A DNA stretch of 64,000 nucleotides. Origin: Anastatus disparis (lineage: Eukaryota; Arthropoda; Insecta; Hymenoptera; Eupelmidae). Below are positions 55,680-64,000 of this stretch, in pieces (positions within the stretch are counted from its first letter, which is position 1; every line of letters starts with the position of its first letter). The position numbers were made by a program, and so were the translations under genes. The notes below the pieces were generated by a model. That model worked only from the letters and a program-made list of their open reading frames with translations. It was not told the DNA's origin and did not search any database. The stretch is from assembly GCA_017163975.1 (NCBI GenBank), contig JAFFSR010000343.1, positions 4,162,001 to 4,226,000 on the forward strand, in the 5' to 3' direction.

Positions 55680-56205
55680 AATAATTTATTTTAAAAAAAT
55701 ATTAATTAAAAAAACGAGCATACTTAATACACTCGTAAAAAATTGGATTTTATTATTAGAAAAAAGAATATAAAAATAGAAAAAATTAATAAAAAATATT
55801 AAAATAAAAAAAAAGTTGTCCTGGATGAAAGTTGAACTCAAGCACCCAAAAGGAAAAGCGCAAACGATGCGCACTAGACTAAACCTGCTTTGAGATACCT
55901 TTGGCGTAAAATAATACATGCTCATCTGCCCCCTGTTTGTTTAAAATATTTAGATTTTGAGTTTGAAAGTTTTTCTTAATAGTTTCCAAGATTATATTGG
56001 TAACTTAAGCGTCTTTAATTTTTCGAAATAATTGCTATTTTACCATCATAATAAGAATGTATTTTTATTACTCTTTCTCTCTCTTCCCTCTACCTCCTAT
56101 AAAGCACGTACTTTGGTCAGCCACACCACCGCTGAATTTACTTGAGTGCCACGTGAAAATCCCGTGAGCAGTAAGTTGATATCACAAGGATTACTAATTG
56201 GTTAT
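55680..56205 (-). repeat. Right member of the 43.1/56.2 kb inverted repeat
   Basis: Inverse of 43076-43560 at about 75% identity (see there). It includes the same tRNA-like segment (about 55822-55880 on the minus strand) and the CAGGGGGCAGATGAGCATG block. Confidence 0.7.
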
Positions 56206-56640
56206 ATTCACGCAGCGCTCTTAGTAAATATAGCTGGTGTCCAAGAAATAATATCATGGCGCCTATAGCATTTTAAGTTAAAAACTACCCTAGTAGCATA
56301 CTAACGTTTTTAAAATGTCTAAAAAGACCGAAACGTATATATGACACTTGTAAAACGTTTTTCCCTGCTAAAAATATCTATTTGGATTCCCATGTGGATA
56401 ATTCACGTGGATATCCATGAAGATATCCATGTATCTGACAAAGATTTCCATGTAGATATCCACATTAATCAATTAAGAAGAATTATATATAAATATCTAC
56501 GTGGATTTTTTGAAAATCCACGTAGATTTTTAAAAAATTCAGGTAGGTTCCGTAAAAATCCACGTAGATTTTATGTATATTCTTGAAGATTTCGTGTAAA
56601 TTTTCAGAAATATTTTTTATTATGTGAGTAAATAAATACA
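56206..56640. mobile_element. Word-type foldback built on CCACGTAGATTTT
   Basis: 56380-56600 consists of CACGTGGATATCCATG, TACGTGGATTTTT and AAATCCACGTAGATT words in both orientations. It shares its word with the MITE at 60021-60347. The borders are not clear. Confidence 0.6.
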
Positions 56641-57140
56641 TACACGGAGAAAGTTTTACCTCAACAAACATGATGCGTGACGCACTAGAAAAAGTGACGC
56701 CTTTTACATTGTAAATCACGCATACTGCTTTGCATTTCATAATTCAAGCATCACTTTTTCTCGTGCATAACTCGAAACACAGTGCGCGATGTGGCGCCTT
56801 TTTCTCGTGCATAAGTCGAAATACAAGTCGCGAGGTGGCGTCGCATCGAAAAACTTCATGCATGTTTAGACAATTATCGTTAATGTGAGCCACCTTGTGG
56901 CGCGCTTTAAAAGCGCACTATCATTTATGATTCAAAACCCTTTCTGTGTATCTGTGTATATACATATATATATATTAGAATTTCTCTCATTGTCGTATAT
57001 ACATTCTATTTCAGAAACACATTTTTATTTATATGATCTTCGCATTTACTTAGAAAGTCACATTCACATTGTAATGATATAAGTATCTACGCGTGTATGC
57101 ACAAAGCTGCTGGCATTTGACTTATGTAGTGAGTAAATTA
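56641..57140. other. Non-coding; direct repeat around TTTTTCTCGTGCATAA
   Basis: TTTTTCTCGTGCATAACTCG and TTTTTCTCGTGCATAAGTCG recur about 50 bases apart (about 56755 and 56808), each followed by a GCGMGRTGTGGCG-like block. No gene. Confidence 0.45.
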
Positions 57141-59997
57141 CCCTATTAAAAAAAATTAGGTGATAAATCACTTGATTTATCAGGTGATTTATCATGCCAA
57201 AACATTATGTAACGATTTTGTTGGTTTTTACATGTTTAAAACCATGCTTAATCAATTTAGAGTAGTTTTTGAAAATTTTTGGAAATTTTGAACTTAGAAA
57301 ATTTATTACATAATTTGGTTTTAGAAAAATTTTGACTAATTTTACAAAAAAAATTTTAAGTTCAAAATAGATAGATAGATAGATACTATTTATTGTATAT
57401 CATATTATTATACAAAGGGCGTGTAATACAATTCATAAATATAATATTAAGTATTGCACATAAACAATGAATAAATGTAAAAATATTGCACATAAAACAA
57501 TGTATAAATATAAAATATTGCACATAAAACAATGTATAAATATAAAATATTGCACATAAAACAATGTATAAATACAATATATTGCAATTGATATCACAGT
57601 CAGTTACTAAACCTAATAATACTGAATAAGTAAGTCACAACAAAAGAAGTGATATCACAGATATAAAAAAAAAAAAAAAAAAATATAATAAAATACACGC
57701 AATCCTATAAATTAAAAGTCAGTCATACAATATCTATCAGTCATAGTATATAAAATTTTTAATTTAAAATACAAAATGAAAAATGATAAATAATGCAATA
57801 AAATAATAAAGCGTATGCAGTAGCACAAAAACGCAGTCAAAATAATAAAAACAAGTAGAGCATTCACTCACTAACCATTCAGCCAATAAATACAATCACA
57901 CCTTAAGCCTATATAAGGGACGTCACATTATAATAAATTAACATATAAATAAAAAATAAAACTTAGTTTACTGAAGGTCGAGCAAGTACCCCCTCAGAGC
58001 CGACTTAAACCTGCTGAGCGATGGAAGATTCTTTATATCAGCAGGCAGGGAGTTCCAAAAATGCGCACCCTGAACCTGAAAGGAATTCCTTCCAGTCTCA
58101 GTACGCATGTAGGGCACCGCGAAATCCTTAATCTCTCCCCTAGTGGCTACCCTAGGTACATATCTAGTGAAGAGACCCACTAGATACTCGGGAGTATTCA
58201 TGCGCACGATTTTGTACATAAGTACAGCCATAAAATACTGTCTCCTCGCATCAGTACGCAGCCAACCCAGCGCAGCTCTATGAGGAGAGATATGATCGCC
58301 CATTCTCACGCCTAATACATATCTCACACATGAATTTTGTAGTCTTTGTAATCGTCTTTTCAACCCCTGTGAGGCATCGAGCAGAACTACTGAGCAGTAA
58401 TCGAGATGTGGAAACAGCAGGGCGGTTGCGAGTTGTTTGCGCAGAGCCTCAGTGGTATACCGACGAAAAAACCGTAAGCCATACATAGTTCTATTAAACT
58501 TCTTAGTCAGCATATTAACATGTGGCTCCCATGATAGCTTAGAGTCAAGCACAACACCAAGGCTCGTAACGGTATCAGAGAAAGATATGCCGACACCATC
58601 CTCAAGCTCAATCGTCCTTGGCTCACCAGCATAAAAGTCATTAATAAATCGACCATTGCCAAAAACGATCGCTTTAGTTTTGTTTGCATTTAGTGTGAGA
58701 GAAGCATCAACAGCCCACTCCGACACCGCCTTGGCCGCCCTCTGTAGAATGCGAATACCTTCATGCACATCCTCATAAGAGACCTGCGTATAAATTTGCA
58801 GGTCATCTGCATATAATAGGTGCTCGACACAACCGGGGTCAAAGGGTGTCACGTATGTTATTAATGTAAAGGCAAAACAACAGAGGCCCCAGCACTGAAC
58901 CCTGCGGAACTCCTAAATTGGTTGTTAGCCAATTCGATTCCTCTTTTAAATGCGTGAAAACCATTTGTTTCCTACCTGATAAATAGGAGCTAATCCACTT
59001 GAGTGCAGCCCTGGAAAACCCCATCGATCTCAGCCTTGCAAGTAATTTGGAGTGAGAGATCGTGTCGAATGCCTTACTAAAGTCAAACAGAAGTAGTAGT
59101 GTGACAAGTTTCTTATCTAGACCTGATCTTATGTCGTCAGTAAGTTTAAGTATGGCAGTCTGCGTTGAGTGATGCTTTCTAAAACCAGTCTGCATAGAGT
59201 CAAGTATCCGATGTGTCGTAATATACTCTTGCAATTGGTCATGAGCAATCTTCTCCAGGACCTTTGAAAGAAAACATAAGATTGCTATGGGCCTAAAATC
59301 TTTAGGCATTGTTGGTGCAGGACACTTTTTTAATGGCACAATGCGTGCACGCTTCCAAAGGCAAGGGAAGACCCCCCGTGCAAAAGAGGAATTGAACAGA
59401 GTCACAAGATGTTCTCCGATAAACGGTAAAGCCTTGAGTATCACGCTCTGCGGAATGCTGCGGAATGCGGCCATCCTCGCCACAAGCCTGTGATGAAAAA
59501 TGCGAAATTGCAAGGACCACATCAGTAACATTAATTGGTTTGAAGGCAAAGCCGCTTTCACTACACTGGGAAAGAATTCTCTTACATTCCTCATTGTCAT
59601 CGTGCGGCGAGACTGACACCCCCGCAAAGTGCGCATTAAGCTCATCCGGAGTAAATCCATTCAAGTCCCCTTGAGGTCCGGACAAGAGTCCCAGGTCTTT
59701 TAACTCCTTCCAGACATTACCTTTGGCAAGAGCTTCGAACAGTCTGTTATGATAGTAAGTAGTCCTAGCTTGTTCAGTCTGCTCGTCAATCGTTTTACGT
59801 AGTTGCAGAAATTCAGAGAGATATCTCTCATCCTTCGTCCGTTTGTATCTTCGATACGTGGCATCTCTCTTGCACCGCATCTGCGACAATCCTTTGTCTA
59901 TCCACGGAAACTTATCAAAAATTTTAAAATTAAAAAAAAAATTGTTCTAAATCGACTAAGCATGGTTTAAAACGTGTAAAAAGTTTTTTTAATAGGG
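57141..59997. mobile_element. MITE (CCCTATTAAAAAAA ends) split by a retrotransposon
   Basis: CCCTATTAAAAAAA at 57141 and its inverse TTTTTTTAATAGGG at 59997, with TA flanks. GGTTTAAAACATG-like blocks are inverted between the two outer pieces (57230 and 59965). The inner word AGGTGATAAATCACTTGATTT matches the family at 42759. About 2.5 kb of retrotransposon sits inside. Confidence 0.75.
57371..59905 (-). mobile_element. 5'-truncated CR1/Jockey-like non-LTR retrotransposon with TATC tail
   Basis: Minus-strand reverse transcriptase in three frames: 59889 to about 59460 (linker, TYRRYKRTKDERYLSEFLQL), about 59470-58839 (FRPIAILCFLSKVLEKIA, FDFSKAFDTISH, GVPQGSVLGPLLF) and 58852-57968 (YADDLQIYTQ catalytic motif, then GVVLDSKLSWEPHV and HLDYCSVVLLDA). 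Two frameshifts separate them. The 3' end carries a short (TATC)n tail at 57371-57385, as in CR1/I-group elements. The endonuclease and ORF1 are missing because the copy is 5'-truncated. It is inserted inside the MITE 57141-59997 and is inactive. Confidence 0.85.
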
Positions 59998-60020
59998 TAT
60001 ACTCTTAACGCTTGGCGACA

Positions 60021-60347
60021 TTTAACGCGCGTCTTCCTATCGGCTCAACTGGGAACTTGCATAAAATTTACGTGAATTTTTATGAAACTAAAGTGGATTT
60101 TTAGAAAATCCTCATGGGTTTTTATATCTTCGTGGATTTTTACAAAGTCTCTGTAAATTTTTACGAAATCTACCTGGATTTTGTAAAAATCTATAAAGAT
60201 ATAATAGACTAGATGGGTTTTCGAAAAATCTATGCTGTTTCTGTAAAAATCCACGTAGATTTTGTAAAATTCCTCATCGGTTTTGTAAAAATCCACCTAG
60301 ATTTTATGCGAATTCTCAGTTAAGCCCATAGGAGGACGCGCGTTAAA
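60021..60347. mobile_element. MITE with TTTAACGCGCGTC ends and CCACGTAGATTTT words
   Basis: TTTAACGCGCGTCTTCCTAT at the left, ATAGGAGGACGCGCGTTAAA at the right. The interior is TTTTGTAAAAATCCACGTAGA and the inverse repeated. Confidence 0.85.
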
Positions 60348-61354
60348 TGCAAGGGGTGAACAACTATAAGAATAAGTGCTTAAATGATTTCAAATTTAGA
60401 CGATTTAATTATGATTTCAAATTAATTTCAAGTGTAGTCATTAAAAAATGAAGCGATTTTAAGTGAATTCATGTAATTTCACGAAGTTTATGTTATTACT
60501 GGGTATTTGATTTCATTAAAAAAATCAAACATAAACATTATAAGTAAAAAAGTCTAATTTAAGTATAAATTAAATAAATTGGATAAATTAATCATAAACA
60601 AAAGATAGTCCTACAGTACAGTTAATATAGAAAAAGAAAATTATGTATTATTATGATACTAAGAATGTGAATAATTTTCATGTAACTATTATAAGTCAAT
60701 TAAGATACTATTTTCAAATCAATAATTTTTATTAAAAAACCGCTTTTATAATACAAAAATAATTACGATCTGAAGTTAAAAATAATTTTGCGTTATTTTT
60801 TATTATAACGTATACCATGAACAAAGAACTCGATCTTTTATATTTTCTCTAATTTTTGCAAAATGACTAGAAATTTTCAAAATATTACGATTTCAAGATT
60901 TCGTTTTGAATACACTAATTTTATAACAGATTGAAATCGATTCAAAATTTAGGTGCTTTAATGATTTCAAGAGTTGTTAACCCCTTGGTTGAATGCGTGA
61001 TTCGTCTCCAAGCGATCGGAGTACACCAATAAATATAGAAGCGTATAGAAGAGGATTGCCTATAGTAACTTTGGGGAGACGTTTTCTTCAGGAGACACAC
61101 GCTGTTTATATGGAATATCTTCTCAAAATGAGTTCCCAAAATCAGAATAGGAAATATTCTTCTATACTACTTCTATATTCGTTGATTACTCCTTACTTAC
61201 TATATAAGTCAAATTCCAGCAGCTTTGTGGATACACGCGCAGATACTTATATCATTACAATGTGAATGTGAGTTTCTATGTAAGTGCGATGATCATATAA
61301 ATAAAAATGTGTCTCTGAAATATAATGCATGTAAATGCGGCTTCGAGAGAAATA
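60348..61354. other. Non-coding, AT-rich
   Basis: A word-like patch (AATGATTTCAAATTTAGACG, about 60380-60480, with partners near 60890-60970) suggests another degenerate foldback. 61225-61340 resembles 56990-57110 in inverted orientation (TTACAATGTGAATGTGA / TCACATTCACATTGTAA). No supported gene. Confidence 0.4.
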
Positions 61355-61355
61355 A

Positions 61356-61394
<39 letters not shown>
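61355..61394. repeat. (TA)n microsatellite
   Basis: Uninterrupted TA repeats, immediately followed by GGGACGTTTCACGTCAACTC, probably the end of another repeat element. Confidence 0.85.
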
Positions 61395-61395
<1 letters not shown>

Positions 61396-62035
61396 GACGT
61401 TTCACGTCAACTCACCTAACAAAAAAATAGAATTTGACGAAAATCTGTGAAAATGTTCTATTTGATACCCAAAATATACAAAAAAAATTTTAGTGGTCGA
61501 GGTCAAAGGGGTCAGGATTTAAACGTGATGGAATTTTTCGAATTTCCCAAATTTTTTGCTAAATAAATATTTTAACGAATTTTTTCCTCAAAAACTATCA
61601 ATTTTTCGTTAAAACTTAATAGAATACTTTTTTTTGGAAATTAGATGTAGAATTCACCTGAATTTTTGCAAATTATAATATACTGATTTTTATGCTTACT
61701 TGATCGATTTAAACATACTATTTAGTATATCTAAAAATCGAGCAGGTTAAATTGGCTTTTTAAAGTCTTATTTTTTTCGTTTCTTTATGAGGAAAAAATA
61801 TACGAAGCCTCCAGTTGGGCAGCCTTCTCAAAGTTTCTTAATTGTGCAAAAATGTCTGAAAAAATCGTTATTTTGGATCAATGATGAGATTTGTGATTTT
61901 TTTTCTGAAAAAGTATTGATTTTTGGGACAAATGTATGAAAATGTTTTTTATTGGAAATCATGTGTAGAATATGAACATATTTTTACAAATTGTAATTTA
62001 AGACATTATGAACCATATATTGTGACGTTTTTCCC
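61395..62035. other. Non-coding repeat-like sequence
   Basis: Phrases such as TTGGAAATTAGATGTAGAATTCACCTGAATTTTTGCAAATTATAAT and TTGGAAATCATGTGTAGAATATGAACATATTTTTACAAATTGTAAT recur about 310 bases apart, showing an internal direct duplication. No gene. Confidence 0.5.
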
Positions 62036-62140
62036 TTTCGGGTGGGGAAAATACGTGTAACTCCTGTTTCCAGACGCTTCAGCGAGTTACCAGGGTAAGA
62101 TTGGCAGGAGTTGGAGGGATCGGACGGCGGAAAGTAAAGG
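62036..62140. repeat. Dispersed repeat copy A (CCAGACGCTTCAG)
   Basis: ACTCCTGTTTCCAGACGCTTCAGCGAGTTACCAGGG... and GGACGGCGGAAAGTAAAGGA match 63320-63430 in the same orientation. It may be part of an LTR or of a duplicated element end. Confidence 0.6.
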
Positions 62141-62691
62141 AAAGTATATATATATATATATGGATTTATATATCTTCCTATATTATATAGTTATATCAGA
62201 AATTAACCCTCGGACCCCCTACTCCCCTCTATAGCCCCTTCATAGCCACCCACAAAATAACGTAAAATTGTTTAAAATATTACAATATTTTTTACTGTTA
62301 CTTTTGGTCTGAGTACCCCCCCCCCCCCACACCCCTTTACATCCCTCCACACCCCCCATGTCCCTCGACAGCCCCCCCACGGCTACCCCACAGCACCCCC
62401 ACGACCCCTCCACTGCCTTCCCTATATTATAATAATGTATTTATAAAATATTAATAGATTAATAATATATTGCATCAAACAGGAATTATAACAAAATAAT
62501 CCTCTAAATCTTAAAAATCTTAAGTACACATTTAAATTTATCAAATAATACTACTGATAAACTTTACTTAAAAATTTATGATTTAAAAATATTTCATTAG
62601 AAAATTTTCTTTTTCATTAATATTCATTATGTATTGAAAAATAATAATAACAATAACATAAATTGAGAAAAAGTGAAAATATTTATAAATT

Positions 62692-62762
<71 letters not shown>

Positions 62763-63140
62763 TTTCATATTAAAAAATTTTAATTCAATTAACAATGATA
62801 AAAATCTAAAAGATTTAAAATGTAAGGTGGTGTGAAAACCAGCTTAGTCTATATGTTATGAAAAATGATTAAAATTTATTAATAATTTTTGTCAGATATT
62901 TTACATAAATAATTAATATGATGTATTTTTTTTCATGTTTCTATGTTAATAATAAAAATTTAATAAAAAATGTACAATTATATAATATTATGTATAATAT
63001 AAAAATATATTATAATAAAAAATTTTTTATATAAAAAAATGCATAAATGTTATATTTTATATTGATATGATATACCTATAATGGGGGTTGGTGAACGGAG
63101 CGAGCAGGGGGTACCCCCCCCTAGTATATATATATACAAG
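62141..63140. other. Low-complexity region with C tracts and a long (TA)n
   Basis: 62310-62410 is a C-rich tract of CCCCACAC-like repeats. 62698-62758 is an uninterrupted TA repeat. The rest is extremely AT-rich. No gene. Confidence 0.6.
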
Positions 63141-63305
63141 GTGAGGAAAAAGTATGGAAACCCCTGGAAATTTTTTGACTTTTATAGTGAAACAAAACCA
63201 ACAAAAGGCATACTCTAGGTAATTTTGAACAAAGAATTCGATGCTGACCTTGGATTTGACCTCGAGCTTCATTTCCAAGGTTATTTCAAGGTCAACCTTG
63301 TAACG
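63141..63305. mobile_element. Tc1/mariner-type element end
   Basis: GGTGAGGAAAAAGTATGGAAACCCC next to a TA repeat has the look of a Tc3/mariner terminus, and TGACCTTGGATTTGACCTCGAG follows. No inverse end is seen before the next repeat, so it is a fragment. Confidence 0.4.
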
Positions 63306-63500
63306 TTTTTATTTCCCGCGGGTGGGAAATATTACGTCTTTACCTCCTGTGGCCAGACGCTTCAGTGAGTGACCAGGGTTCGAGGCAGGAGGTCGGTTAG
63401 GACGGACGGTGGAAAGATAAAGGATAGTAAACGGGTTGACACGTTTGTTTATGCTAGGGAGTACCAGAGCTTTATTGTACTCTAAACTCATATCTTACAA
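63306..63500. repeat. Dispersed repeat copy B, LTR-like on the minus strand
   Basis: Shares CCAGACGCTTCAG, GACCAGGGTT and GGACGGTGGAAAG with 62036-62140. Read on the minus strand, an AATAAAGCTC signal (about 63470) lies upstream of it, reminiscent of an LTR R-U5 region. Identity unproven. Confidence 0.4.
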
Positions 63501-64000
63501 CGACGTATAACAATAATAATGAAAAGTAATTAACTAACCTAAATTATATAAATCAAAATAACTAACCTAATATATGTACGCATCATAACAAAGAAATAAA
63601 GATTTGAATTTACTATAAGCCACTTGTCGGCTTATGCGCCTCTTGTTGGCGTCAGAAATAAATGAAATCAAAAGTAATAGAAATAAACTTTATCTTTAAT
63701 AATAAGTCAAATTAGACTGGCGGCGGTTAACGGCCTGGACGATTCTAATAAACAAACAAAGTTATAATAATTATAATATTAATAGACTATTCTATATAAC
63801 GGTGGGTGGACTACACCCTTAATACGGTGACACGGAATATGGCTGAAGGCCTACGATTCTCTAATGCGCGACAGATGCACATGGGTAGAGTAATCTTAGC
63901 TTGCCTTTTTCCGGCGGCGGCAATAGGTGGGAAGCACCCTTAATACTAACTTAATACTACGGTTATAATAGGTGGAAAAACACCTTAAAGTCACTATGAA
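63501..64000. other. Unassigned sequence to window end
   Basis: Contains ACTAACCTAAATTATATAAATCAAAATAACTAACCTAA and GTGGGTGGACTACACCCTTAATAC / GTGGGAAGCACCCTTAATACTAAC repeats. No supported frame. It may be the continuation of the LTR-like element. Confidence 0.35.

Overview
The window is eukaryotic, AT-rich, intron-containing and crowded with DNA transposons, MITEs, tRNA-derived SINEs and non-LTR retrotransposon remnants. TATA plus TCAGT-type initiators and short introns point to an insect. A hymenopteran is my guess, with low confidence. No ordinary host single-copy gene could be recognised.

The central object is a Maverick/Polinton (adintovirus-like) endogenous virus-transposon. It is bounded by near-identical inverted termini at 4698-5022 and 31310-31634. 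Its genes occupy about 6.1-20.6 kb, nearly all on the minus strand. In left-to-right order they are: a conserved DUF gene (6119-6808), adenain-like protease (6958-7401), RNase H-fold-like conserved protein (7286-7933), major capsid protein (8023-9324), pX/pVI-like virion protein (9334-9852), penton-type minor capsid (9854-10681), retroviral-type integrase with chromodomain (10711-11799), parvovirus-type phospholipase A2 (11747-12271), two conserved small proteins (12256-13086 and 13065-13412), and packaging ATPase (13412-14089). A protein-primed family B DNA polymerase with three exons follows (14979-20570). On the plus strand, between the ATPase and polymerase, lies an intact 71-codon gene that looks like the PP1-recruiting eIF2-alpha phosphatase regulator family (PPP1R15/GADD34-like). 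It has its own TATA/initiator promoter and a short upstream ORF. The morphogenesis genes are packed with 1-50 base overlaps. Several genes (polymerase, capsid, integrase and probably 6119-6808) carry in-frame stops, but I found no frameshift in them.

Between the polymerase and the right Polinton terminus sits a 7.3 kb palindrome (22408-29728). Its 2.33 kb, almost identical arms are made of an AGTGTATCAA-like word, and each carries a tRNA-derived SINE. A 1.25 kb unique centre encodes a 294-residue acidic zinc-binding protein that I do not recognise. One arm has been hit by a 1427-bp MITE whose first 15 bases equal those of the Polinton terminus.

The rest (1-4.7 kb and 31.6-64 kb) is nested transposon debris: a 332-bp tandem array, a pogo-type MITE, many foldback elements each built from a different short quasi-palindromic word, an almost perfect 88-bp-arm hairpin, a Tc3/mariner-type element with a broken transposase, an element with 620-bp TIRs and a DDE-type (possibly Sola-like) transposase, a larger inverted-repeat pair at 43.1-43.6/55.7-56.2 kb, and a 5'-truncated CR1/Jockey-like retrotransposon inserted in a MITE.
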